Of a DNA stretch of 6,122 bases, positions 1 through 6,112 are shown piece after piece. The stretch comes from Oscillospiraceae bacterium. GTDB taxonomy: Bacteria > Bacillota > Clostridia > Oscillospirales > Oscillospiraceae. A program made the translations under genes and the position numbers. The notes under the pieces were generated by a model. That model saw only the letters and a list, made by a program, of their open reading frames with translations. It did not search any database and had not been told where the DNA came from. The stretch is from assembly GCA_031263805.1 (NCBI GenBank), contig JAISFB010000097.1, positions 1-6,122 of the forward strand, read 5' to 3'. Every line of letters begins with the position of its first letter. The first letter of the stretch is position 1.

Positions 1-2412
1 CTTTTAGCGCTTATCTTGGCATTTTTCTCGGCATTTTCCGCGGTTTTTTCCTCGACGGGCTGTACTCGGCGGACGGGCGGCGAAACGCCGTCCGAGGTTC
101 CCGGTACGCCGCCGCCTCCACTGGAGCACGCGTACACCGAAACCGTGCTGCCCGCGCGCGTTGACGGCGCGTCGTTTTACGACTACGCCGCCGGCAAAGT
201 CTATTTCGACGACCAAATATCCTCTCCCGGCAGCCCGAGGCTAATATCAGTCTCGCCGGACAGCCCCGAAGAAACGACGCTTTGGAGCCGCGAGAGCCCG
301 GAGCCGTATTCCGAGCTTTTCACGGGCTATTCGGTAACAGGCTTCGCCGCCTGTGAGGACGGCGGGGCGTTTGTCGTTTCGCGGTACGTCTATCCCGACC
401 CGGACAATGTAAACCTCGCGTCGGTCAAGGACGAGCTTGTCCGCGTGTCGCCCGACGGCGCTGAGCTGTACGCATTCGATTTATCTGAGCTCCCGGACGG
501 CGCGCCGTCGATGATCTACGGCATCGAAACCGACAGTGCGGACAATATTTATCTGCTCGACCTCGGAAAGCAGTGTATTTACGCTTTTGACGGCGCGTCG
601 GGCGCGTGGAAATTCACCGCGTCGGAGAATATATACATAGACTCGATTACGCGCGCGAACGACGGGAATATCGTCTACATGACGGCTGATTATGTCGCCT
701 CGCCGGATAACCCGGAACGCTTTGTGCCGGCCTATACAATGAAAACGCTGGATTTCGCGTCCGGCAAGGTCTCCGGCGAGAGCTCCGCGGCGCCCGGAGA
801 GCTGACCTTTTACGGTGTATTCGCGGGCGCGGGCGAGCACTCGTTTTACTCCCAGCAAGGCAGCACCAAGCTTTTCGGCTTTGATGACACGATGACGCCT
901 GAAACGGTCATTGATTTCGTACATTCGGACATCGATATTTCTTACCTGTATATGTTCGCCGCCGCCGAAAACGGCGAGTTTTTAGCGGTGAAAAGAGACG
1001 GCGGCGGAATAAAACGCTCCCTTGTGAGGCTGGTTCCGAACCCGGACGCCACACTCGGCGGCAAAGCGCTTTTGCGCCTGTCCACGCCGTATCTCGACGA
1101 GGTGACGCACAACGCGGTGCTCGAATTCAACAGGACGAGCAAGCTCGCCCGCATAGAGATAACGGAATTCAGCAATGATATTACGAAATTCGACCTTGAT
1201 ATTATGAGCAAAGATCCGCCCGATCTGTTCAGCTTTGCAACCGGGTCAGGCTTAAATTTTGATTCGGGAGGTGTTGCTTCGGGGCTGAATATAGTGAAAT
1301 ACATCTCGAAAGGGGTGTTCGCCGATCTCTATCCGTATCTCGACGCCGACGACGGTATCTCGCGGGACGACCTTTTCTCAAACATTCTCGACGCCACCGC
1401 CACGGGCGAAAAGCTTTATTTGATAACGCCGTTCTTTTCGATCGCGACGCTTGCCGGCAAGCAGTCGATATTCGGCGACACCGGCTCGATAACTCCCGAG
1501 GAGCTTGAAGCCATCGCGGATAAATACCCCGACGCCGCAATTTACGATGAGCTTTTCAGATTTTATGATGGGCAGGAGGCGTGGATGCGCAAAATGCTGC
1601 GCTCGCTCTCCCGGTTCGTCGATCTGTCAACAGGCGAAACGCGCTTCGACAGCCCGGAATTCATCGCGCAGCTGAAGCTTTCCGAGCGTATGCCGCCGAT
1701 GCGCGATTTCACGGACATTGATTACACCGAATACGCGGAGCACGGTTACGCGCAGCTCCGCCGGGACAACGAAGTGCTGCTTGAAGCCGTAGCGCTGACA
1801 AGCCCGCGCGACGCGCGTACCTTGGAAACCGATCTGTTCGGAGAGCCCGTAGCGTTAGTCGGCTATCCGACCTACGGCGAAAACGGCGGCGTCATATCGC
1901 CCGTCGCCGAATACGCGGTTTCCTCTGCGTCAAAAAACCCGGAAGCCGCATGGAGCTTTATCGCCTCGACGCTCGCGGAGGATTTTGAGCCGAAATTCAG
2001 GAGCGGAACGGTCCAAATTATGAGCCGCAACGTCAAGGAAGAGTGTTTTGCCCTGAACAAAAACGTGTTCGAGCGCCGCGCGGCGGAGGAAATGAAGCCG
2101 CTTACGGAGCGCGCCGTTGAAAACTTAACGCTGAGCGAATTCAAAGTAATGCTCGCGACGTATCCCGCGCAGTCGCTTGACGATTTCGATATGACGTTGC
2201 CCAAATTCCAAAGCTACGCGCTTACGGAAACGGATATCGCCCGCGTCCGCGCGGCGATAGAGGGCGCGACGACGCTCTCGTCCGGAGATTCGACGGTCGA
2301 GAACATCGTAAACGAGGAGCTCGGCGCGTTTTACGCCAAGGTGAAAACAGCCGAGGAAACGGCAAGGCTCATCCAAAGCCGCGTCGCCCTGTACGTCAGC
2401 GAAAGCAGCTAA
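1..2412 (+). CDS. Secreted lipoprotein: beta-propeller-like region fused to a family 1 extracellular solute-binding domain (5' end missing)
   Basis: The reading frame is open from the first base to TAA at 2410-2412, giving 803 visible residues. It opens inside a hydrophobic signal core and reaches a lipobox-like STGC with Cys at window residue 21 (61-63). No basic n-region is seen, so the true start is upstream; an in-frame TTG at 16 would leave an uncharged, too-short signal. A Pro/Thr-rich linker follows. Residues about 40-345 show repeated strand-rich units ending in D/N-G or D-N turns (residues 178-204, 219-229, 322-331), which suggests a propeller. From about residue 355 the protein matches family 1 sugar-type binding proteins: PDLF near 407-410, KGVFADLYPYLD near 437-448, GEKLYLITPFFS near 469-480, and the late block with KNPEAAWSFI near 645-654. 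By family it should sit on the outer face of the membrane and bind a carbohydrate or other organic ligand. No partner permease lies downstream. The fold call for the N-terminal half is tentative; the SBP call is firm. Confidence 0.85.
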   Translation, partial: LLALILAFFSAFSAVFSSTGCTRRTGGETPSEVPGTPPPPLEHAYTETVLPARVDGASFYDYAAGKVYFDDQISSPGSPRLISVSPDSPEETTLWSRESPEPYSELFTGYSVTGFAACEDGGAFVVSRYVYPDPDNVNLASVKDELVRVSPDGAELYAFDLSELPDGAPSMIYGIETDSADNIYLLDLGKQCIYAFDGASGAWKFTASENIYIDSITRANDGNIVYMTADYVASPDNPERFVPAYTMKTLDFASGKVSGESSAAPGELTFYGVFAGAGEHSFYSQQGSTKLFGFDDTMTPETVIDFVHSDIDISYLYMFAAAENGEFLAVKRDGGGIKRSLVRLVPNPDATLGGKALLRLSTPYLDEVTHNAVLEFNRTSKLARIEITEFSNDITKFDLDIMSKDPPDLFSFATGSGLNFDSGGVASGLNIVKYISKGVFADLYPYLDADDGISRDDLFSNILDATATGEKLYLITPFFSIATLAGKQSIFGDTGSITPEELEAIADKYPDAAIYDELFRFYDGQEAWMRKMLRSLSRFVDLSTGETRFDSPEFIAQLKLSERMPPMRDFTDIDYTEYAEHGYAQLRRDNEVLLEAVALTSPRDARTLETDLFGEPVALVGYPTYGENGGVISPVAEYAVSSASKNPEAAWSFIASTLAEDFEPKFRSGTVQIMSRNVKEECFALNKNVFERRAAEEMKPLTERAVENLTLSEFKVMLATYPAQSLDDFDMTLPKFQSYALTETDIARVRAAIEGATTLSSGDSTVENIVNEELGAFYAKVKTAEETARLIQSRVALYVSESS
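74..94 (+). repeat. Hairpin in the plus-strand lipoprotein mRNA, just after the lipid-anchor codon
   Basis: CGGGCGGCG, loop AAA, CGCCGTCCG: nine pairs including one G-U that is only allowed on the sense RNA. It begins 10 nt after the Cys codon (61-63) and falls in the Gly/Pro/Thr linker. Confidence 0.6.
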
Positions 2413-2425
2413 GGCGGCGCGCATC
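2413..2425. other. Convergent junction between the two gene groups
   Basis: Only 13 bp separate the TAA of the plus-strand lipoprotein gene from the TAG of the minus-strand ATPase gene. I see no hairpin with a T run on either strand here or in the nearest coding bases, so transcripts from the two sides probably overlap. Confidence 0.7.
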
Positions 2426-3181
2426 CTATATCACGTAATTATTCGACAAATTGACGCGCGAGATAAATTGACGCGCGCGTTCGGTTTTCGGCGCGCCGAA
2501 GACCTCGAGCGGCGTGCCGTTCTCCAAAACCTCGCCCTCGTCGAGGAATATCACGCGGTCGGCGATCTCGTAGACGAAATTCATCTCGTGCGATACTATT
2601 ATCATGGCGCGGCTGCGTTCCCGCGCCACGTTTTTTATCACCGTCAGCACCTCGGCTATCATCTCCGGGTCGAGCGCCGAGGTCGGCTCGTCGAGCAGCA
2701 TCGTCCGCGGCTCTAACGCGAGCGAGCGCGCTATAGCCACGCGCTGCTGCTGCCCGCCGGAAAGCTTGCTCGGGTAATAATCCATCCTGTCGCCGAGCCC
2801 GACTTTTTCAAGAAGCTCCCTCGCCCGCTTTTCAGCCTCGGCCTTCGGGCGCTTTTGCACGGTCATCATTCCCTCCGTGATGTTTTCGAGCGCCGTTTTA
2901 TATTTGAACAGGTTGAAATTCTGGAATACCATCGCGGTGTTGCGCCGCATATACGCGATGTCCGCCTTTGTCGCCTTCGCGACGTCGAAGCTGCGTCCGG
3001 CGAGCGTTATAATTCCCTCGTCGGGCGCTTCGAGAAAGTCGATGCAGCGCAAAAGCGTGCTTTTTCCGGAGCCGGACGCGCCGATTATCGCGAGCACCTC
3101 TCCGAATTGCGCCGTGAAATCTATGCCCTTTAAGACCTGATGCTTATCAAACCTTTTCCGTAAGCCTTGCAGCTGTATCAC
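2426..3181 (-). CDS. Polar amino acid ABC transporter ATP-binding protein
   Basis: This 251-residue protein is the cytoplasmic ATPase that powers the importer encoded just upstream. All ABC motifs are present: Walker A GASGSGKST (34-42), Q-loop Gln87 in VFQNFN, signature LSGGQQQR (140-147), Walker B MLLDE (161-165), D-loop SALD (168-171) and the switch His198 in SHEMNF. Sequence and length match the GlnQ/HisP/TcyC group. The start is GTG at 3181-3179, chosen because MIQLQGLRKRF aligns with the usual family start and because a strong GGGAGGAGG lies 8 nt before it. It overlaps the end of the permease gene by 35 nt, so translational coupling is likely. The usual family end, near RQFISRV, is followed here by about eight extra residues (NLSNNYVI) encoded over a short direct repeat. 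It is the last gene of the operon and stops with TAG, 13 bp from the convergent lipoprotein gene. The amino acid transported cannot be read from the ATPase. Confidence 0.95.
   Translation of the reverse strand: MIQLQGLRKRFDKHQVLKGIDFTAQFGEVLAIIGASGSGKSTLLRCIDFLEAPDEGIITLAGRSFDVAKATKADIAYMRRNTAMVFQNFNLFKYKTALENITEGMMTVQKRPKAEAEKRARELLEKVGLGDRMDYYPSKLSGGQQQRVAIARSLALEPRTMLLDEPTSALDPEMIAEVLTVIKNVARERSRAMIIVSHEMNFVYEIADRVIFLDEGEVLENGTPLEVFGAPKTERARQFISRVNLSNNYVI
2448..2477. repeat. 13-bp exact direct repeat at the 3' end of the ATPase gene
   Basis: AAATTGACGCGCG occurs at 2448-2460 and again at 2465-2477, a 17-bp period. The copies are read in different frames of the ATPase gene, encoding overlapping parts of ARQF and SRVNL. 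A period not divisible by three means that gain or loss of one unit would change the reading frame of the C-terminal tail. Confidence 0.7.
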
Positions 3182-3899
3182 GTCCTGCGCCTCCTCCCGC
3201 TGCCCGCTCGTCGCATTTCAGCTTGCGTTCCCACAAATTGAGCAGCTTTGATACGACGAATGTTATTACCCAGTAAATGATCGCGAGCGTAACGTACATT
3301 TCAAGATACCGAAAATCCCTCCCGGCAAGCTGCCTCCCGTAGGTACTCATTTCGACTACAGCCGTTACGAATACAAGCGACGTCCCCTTTATCATCCCTA
3401 TGAAAGCGTTACCGAGACTCGGCAACGCTATTACGAGCGATTCCGGTATTATTATGCGGCGCAGCGTCTGCCACGTCGTCATACCTATCGAATGCGCGGC
3501 CTCTATCTGGCCTCGGTCCACGGCCTGTATGGCGGCGCGGATGGCCTCTGACGAATACGCCGCGTCATTCAGCGACAGCGCGAGAAGCGCGAATACTATC
3601 GGCGGGATCCCGTTCACGGAGAAATTCGTTCCGAAGTGCGCGTTGAGCAGCCTGAGGATTATCGGGATCCCGACATATGTAGCATAGAGCTGAACGAGTA
3701 TCGGCGTGCCTCGCGTAAACGAAACGTAAAACGCCGTGATTTGGTGCAGCACGGGCACTTTTCGGATTTTGATCAGCGCGACGATGAACCCGATGATAAG
3801 GCTGATAAGCGTCGCCCCGATCGCTATTTCCATTGTTATCGGCAGGTATTTCAGAATTTTCGGTATCCTTGTGAACACCAGCCTCGGATCGAAAATCAT
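3147..3899 (-). CDS. Polar amino acid ABC transporter permease
   Basis: This 250-residue integral membrane protein forms the channel of the importer, probably as a homodimer because only one permease gene is present. It has the plan of the His/Glu/Gln/Arg/opine permease family: a first membrane segment around 21-45 starting PITMEIAIG, the FTRGTPILVQL block (61-71), a segment around 99-110, the EAA coupling loop at 133-152 (EAAHSIGM through IIIPES) that contacts the ATPase, and final segments around 160-182 and 203-220. The family resemblance is to cystine-type permeases (TcyB/TcyL/TcyM), though permeases do not fix substrate. The start is ATG at 3899-3897, 16 nt after the binding-protein gene. 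The purine-rich GAGAGG overlapping the upstream TGA is a plausible but distant ribosome site. The C-terminus (AAGGGAGRDTAARLTEKV) is poorly conserved in appearance, because it is encoded across the ribosome site and first codons of the ATPase gene. Confidence 0.95.
   Translation of the reverse strand: MIFDPRLVFTRIPKILKYLPITMEIAIGATLISLIIGFIVALIKIRKVPVLHQITAFYVSFTRGTPILVQLYATYVGIPIILRLLNAHFGTNFSVNGIPPIVFALLALSLNDAAYSSEAIRAAIQAVDRGQIEAAHSIGMTTWQTLRRIIIPESLVIALPSLGNAFIGMIKGTSLVFVTAVVEMSTYGRQLAGRDFRYLEMYVTLAIIYWVITFVVSKLLNLWERKLKCDERAAGGGAGRDTAARLTEKV
3190..3198 (-). promoter_or_regulatory. Strong ribosome binding site of the ATPase gene, inside the permease gene
   Basis: GGGAGGAGG lies 8 nt before the GTG start at 3181. 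It supports a non-ATG start 35 nt upstream of the permease stop. Because it is inside the permease coding sequence it also dictates the Gly-rich stretch in the permease tail. Confidence 0.85.
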
Positions 3900-3911
3900 T
3901 AAGCGGTCATT

Positions 3912-3917
3912 CCTCTC
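3912..3917 (-). promoter_or_regulatory. Likely weak ribosome binding site of the permease gene, overlapping the upstream stop codon
   Basis: GAGAGG on the minus strand overlaps the TGA (3918-3916) of the binding-protein gene and is 12 nt from the permease ATG, longer than ideal. No better purine run is closer. This suggests that the permease is translated by ribosomes finishing the upstream gene and at a lower level than the binding protein. Confidence 0.5.
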
Positions 3918-4845
3918 AGCCCGCCGGCGTACCGTCGTCGTTGCGGCCGGTCATATTGAAACCGAAGTATTTTATCGAAAGCTCCTGCATTTTTCCGATC
4001 CGCGCGAGCTCGACAAGCGCGCCGTCAACGGCGTCCGCGAGCCGCTGCCCCTCGTCCGTTTTCGGGAAGATATACCACGCATACGGGTCTTCTATTTCCT
4101 TGGTCTGCTCCGGCGTCAGCGGGCGGAGCTCCAAATATTCATACAGCTCCGGAAAGTTGTTCTTTGAAATCTCAAAGCCCACGGCGGAGCTGAGCGCGAA
4201 ATCCACGACTCCGTCAACAAGGTCCTGCGTCGTTTTTAACGAGTCCGCGCCGGAAAGCACCGTTACGATCTCGTTGTCGGGGTGCTGCTCGTTGAACGTG
4301 CGGTAGAATACGTCCGAAAACAAAACGCCGTCGCCGGCTGTGAAAACCTTTTTCCCGCCGAGGTCTTCAATGTCGTAGATATCGGCATTGTCCTTGCGCA
4401 CAAGGAGCCCGTGCGTATTGTAGGAGTAAAATTCCTCGCCGAACAGATATTTTTCCTCGCGCTCAGGCTTTTTCGTAATGTTGTTCACGCCCATAAGATA
4501 GCGCCCGGAATCGACCCCGGCAAAAATGCTCGCGAATTCAGTGACTTCGATTTCAAATTCGTATTGCGGCAAAACCTCGTCGATGGCCGCGATCAGCTCG
4601 TAGTCGTAGCCAATATACGTCGTCTCGTCGTCGTCGAGATACGCGTAAGGGCGGGGCCCTCCGGAATTGCCTATCAGAATTTTTTGGACTTCGACGGCCG
4701 GTTCATCCGACGCAGGCTCGGAGCCCGACGCCGGGGGCGTCGGGCTTTCCGCGCCGCCCGCCGAGGCGGGCGCTTTGCTTTGGCAGGCGGTAAGAAGAAA
4801 CAGGAACGCGAGCAGGAGCGTGATCGTACTTAACAGCTTTTTCAT
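3916..4845 (-). CDS. Amino acid ABC transporter substrate-binding lipoprotein, cystine-type (family 3)
   Basis: This 309-residue protein captures the substrate outside the cell and delivers it to the permease. It has a classic lipoprotein signal: MKK, a Leu-rich core, and LLTAC with Cys21 as the lipid-anchor residue. A Ser/Pro/Ala/Glu linker runs from about 22 to 52, followed by a family 3 binding domain. Visible family features are RPYAYLDDD (65-73), GYDYEL (79-84), TEFASIFAGVDSGRY (102-116), NNITKKPEREEKYLF (121-135), where Arg129 aligns with the ligand-carboxylate arginine of the family, and a C-terminal block ending SIKYFG. The VNN-I-T-ER-EKYLF pattern and the Glu in GYDYE resemble TcyJ/TcyK/TcyA cystine-binding proteins, so a sulfur amino acid is the best guess. 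I chose the start at 4845-4843 over the ATG at 4860, because the latter overlaps the GGAGGA that serves the former at 7 nt. It is second in the operon and stops with TGA. Family assignment is sure; the ligand is not. Confidence 0.93.
   Translation of the reverse strand: MKKLLSTITLLLAFLFLLTACQSKAPASAGGAESPTPPASGSEPASDEPAVEVQKILIGNSGGPRPYAYLDDDETTYIGYDYELIAAIDEVLPQYEFEIEVTEFASIFAGVDSGRYLMGVNNITKKPEREEKYLFGEEFYSYNTHGLLVRKDNADIYDIEDLGGKKVFTAGDGVLFSDVFYRTFNEQHPDNEIVTVLSGADSLKTTQDLVDGVVDFALSSAVGFEISKNNFPELYEYLELRPLTPEQTKEIEDPYAWYIFPKTDEGQRLADAVDGALVELARIGKMQELSIKYFGFNMTGRNDDGTPAG
4722..4746. repeat. Perfect 11-bp inverted repeat in the binding-protein linker (hairpin 2)
   Basis: On the plus strand AGCCCGACGCC, then GGG, then GGCGTCGGGCT: an 11-bp perfect stem with a 3-nt loop, coded in residues about 34-42 of the lipoprotein linker. 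On the plus strand it ends with a short TTT, so it has the outline of an antisense terminator, but the T run is too short to call it one. Confidence 0.75.
4755..4772. repeat. Perfect inverted repeat in the binding-protein linker (hairpin 1)
   Basis: CGCCCGCC and its exact complement GGCGGGCG are separated by GA, giving an 8-bp stem (more realistically 7 bp with a 4-nt loop). It is coded in residues about 25-31, just after lipid-anchor Cys21. It lies 9 bp from a second, longer inverted repeat. Confidence 0.75.
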
Positions 4846-4852
4846 TTTTGAG

Positions 4853-4858
4853 TCCTCC
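4853..4858 (-). promoter_or_regulatory. Ribosome binding site that decides the start of the binding-protein gene
   Basis: GGAGGA lies 7 nt before the ATG at 4845. It begins within an upstream in-frame ATG (4860-4858), whose extension would add MEDSK before the basic MKK of the signal peptide. That upstream ATG is therefore part of the site rather than the start. An AT-rich tract (4861-4880) directly ahead should keep the site unfolded. Confidence 0.85.
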
Positions 4859-4880
4859 ATAAAAAAATAAATTTTAATTC

Positions 4881-4906
4881 CGCATAGTTGCGTCCGTTGT
4901 TACGGA
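4881..4906 (-). promoter_or_regulatory. Two adjacent small hairpins between the lyase and binding-protein genes
   Basis: In the minus-strand transcript TCCGT-AACA-ACGGA (4906-4893) is followed directly by CGCA-ACTA-TGCG (4892-4881). Each has perfect pairing and a 4-nt loop. The next 20 bases are AT-rich and lead to the strong ribosome site. The T run is about 13 nt away from the second stem, so this is not a standard terminator. A role in mRNA processing or stability is possible but unproven. Confidence 0.4.
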
Positions 4907-4929
4907 TCATCTATATCCACATCTACATC
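4906..4929 (-). repeat. Short hexamer-periodic stretch in the lyase/binding-protein gap
   Basis: On the minus strand four consecutive hexamers all begin GAT: GATGTA, GATGTG, GATATA, GATGAT. They lie 24 nt downstream of the lyase stop codon and run into the first small hairpin. The copies are imperfect and few, so chance is possible. Confidence 0.4.
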
Positions 4930-4953
4930 GCGGGTGCGGGCGGCGCGCAGCTT

Positions 4954-6099
4954 TCATCTCAGCACCTCCTGTATTCTGTCGAGCGCCTTTGTCAGTACGG
5001 CGCGCGAGGTCGCGAAGTTCAGCCTGACGTGGGCCTTTGTTCCGCCGAAGCCCTCCCCCGCCGTCAGCGCGACGCGCGCGCGGTCGAATATCAGCTTTTG
5101 AGCGTCGAATTCCGTTAGGCCGAGCCCTTGGCCGTATTCCGTCAGGTCGAGCCATTGCAGATATGTGCCGTCGCTGCGCGGGAAGCGCGCCTTTGGGAAC
5201 CGCTTCGGGAGCTCGGTCTCGAGATAGTCCCGGTTTGCCCGCAGATATGCGACAAGCGCGTTTTTCCATCCGTCGCATTCCTCGGAAAACGCGCCGCGGC
5301 AGGCGGCGATATTCAGCGCTCCCGGGCCTCCCATTCCGAGCGTTTTTCTGACGCTGTTGCGCAGCCCTTCGTTCGGAACTACGGCGAGCGCTATCGGTAT
5401 CCCGGGTATATTGCAGATTTTCCCGGGAGCGATCAGCGTTATGCTGTTTTCGGGCGCGACCGATATATAGGGAATATGCTCTGAGCCGTAGACTATCTCG
5501 CAATGTATCTCGTCCGAGACCGTTATCAGGTTTTTCGCCGCGGCGAAATCCGCTATCGCTTTCAGCTCTCCGCGCGAATAGACCTTGCCGACCGGATTGT
5601 GCGGATCACAGAGATAGAGTATTTCGGCGCCGCCGTCCGCGCGCCGCTCTAAGTCGGCGAAATCGTATTCGTATGTAAGCCGGTTCCCGTCGCGGCGCTC
5701 TGTGAGCGGGGAGGTTATCATACGCCGGCCCGCCCGCGCCGGCGCGTCAAGCAGCATAGAGTAATTCGGGGTTCCCGCGAGCACGCCGCCGTCCGCCAGC
5801 TTCGACAGCTGCGATAGCGCGGGCACGATGCCTTGGATCGTCAGGAGCCAGGATTTTTCAATGCTCACGCCGTATTTGCGCTTGTACCAGGCGACGACCG
5901 TATCGTGCAAAGCGCCGTCCTCCCTCCCGTAGCCGAACACCGGATGGCCGCGCAGCCTTTCCGAAACGGCGTCCGTCACCGCGCGCGGCGCAGCCCAGTC
6001 TGAATCGGCTATCGACATCGGGATGACGTCCTCCGGGACGCTGTCCCACTTTATGCAGCTTGTTCCGCGGCGCGGGATCGTTTCGTCGAAGTCGAACAT
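4954..6099 (-). CDS. MalY/PatB-family PLP-dependent C-S beta-lyase (aminotransferase fold)
   Basis: This 381-residue cytoplasmic enzyme belongs to fold-type I PLP enzymes of the MalY/PatB group. Characterised members cleave the C-S bond of cystathionine, cystine and related cysteine conjugates, releasing a thiol, ammonia and pyruvate. Diagnostic stretches are DETIPRRGTSCIKWD (5-19), MSIADSDW (28-35), FGYG (55-58), QGIVPAL (89-95), Tyr113 in TPNYS, DPHNPVGKV with Asn168 (165-173), SDEIHCEIVYG with Asp196 (195-205), the presumed Schiff-base Lys227 in APGKICNIPG (224-233) and HVRLNFA with carboxylate-binding Arg359 (357-363). Length is normal and the frame intact. The residue before the lysine is Gly226, where this family usually has Ser (APSKTFN), and the loop after it also differs, so substrate preference may differ. 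Start is ATG with AAAGGAG 6 nt before it. It is the first visible gene of the operon, 108 nt ahead of the importer. It could instead act as an aminotransferase, but the MalY/PatB motifs make C-S lyase the better call. Confidence 0.92.
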   Translation of the reverse strand: MFDFDETIPRRGTSCIKWDSVPEDVIPMSIADSDWAAPRAVTDAVSERLRGHPVFGYGREDGALHDTVVAWYKRKYGVSIEKSWLLTIQGIVPALSQLSKLADGGVLAGTPNYSMLLDAPARAGRRMITSPLTERRDGNRLTYEYDFADLERRADGGAEILYLCDPHNPVGKVYSRGELKAIADFAAAKNLITVSDEIHCEIVYGSEHIPYISVAPENSITLIAPGKICNIPGIPIALAVVPNEGLRNSVRKTLGMGGPGALNIAACRGAFSEECDGWKNALVAYLRANRDYLETELPKRFPKARFPRSDGTYLQWLDLTEYGQGLGLTEFDAQKLIFDRARVALTAGEGFGGTKAHVRLNFATSRAVLTKALDRIQEVLR

Positions 6100-6105
6100 A
6101 CGGAG

Positions 6106-6112
6106 CTCCTTT
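6106..6112 (-). promoter_or_regulatory. Ribosome binding site of the C-S lyase gene
   Basis: AAAGGAG on the minus strand sits 6 nt before the ATG at 6099. It fixes that start against a GTG in another frame nearer the window edge, which would read only a shadow frame. Only 10 bases remain upstream, so the promoter and any leader of the operon lie outside the window. Confidence 0.85.

Noticed and set aside
16..18. TTG at 16 as the real start of the plus-strand lipoprotein
   Set aside because: The frame is open to base 1, the residues before it continue a hydrophobic signal core, and starting here leaves no positive n-region and no visible ribosome site.
4282..4833. 183-residue open frame on the plus strand opposite the binding-protein gene
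   Set aside because: It is antisense to a well supported gene, is rich in Arg/Gly/Val and has no family features, so it is a shadow frame.
4845..4860. Upstream ATG at 4860 as the start of the binding-protein gene
   Set aside because: It overlaps the GGAGGA ribosome site and would put an acidic MEDSK before the basic signal-peptide start, so the ATG at 4845 is better.
4861..4892. Internal promoter or intrinsic terminator in the AT-rich tract before the binding-protein gene
   Set aside because: TAAAAT resembles a -10 box but no -35-like hexamer lies at 16-18 nt, and the T run is about 13 nt away from a 4-bp stem, so neither call is supported.
4900..4956. Read-through of the lyase TGA into an in-frame tail of 17 residues with an Asp-Val-Asp repeat
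   Set aside because: The lyase already has a normal family length and ending, and nothing suggests TGA recoding. The acidic tail follows from the GAT-hexamer stretch.
4907..5503. 198-residue open frame on the minus strand inside the lyase gene
   Set aside because: It is Arg-rich with no recognisable domain and lies wholly in another frame of a clear PLP enzyme gene. GC-rich codons leave such shadow frames open.
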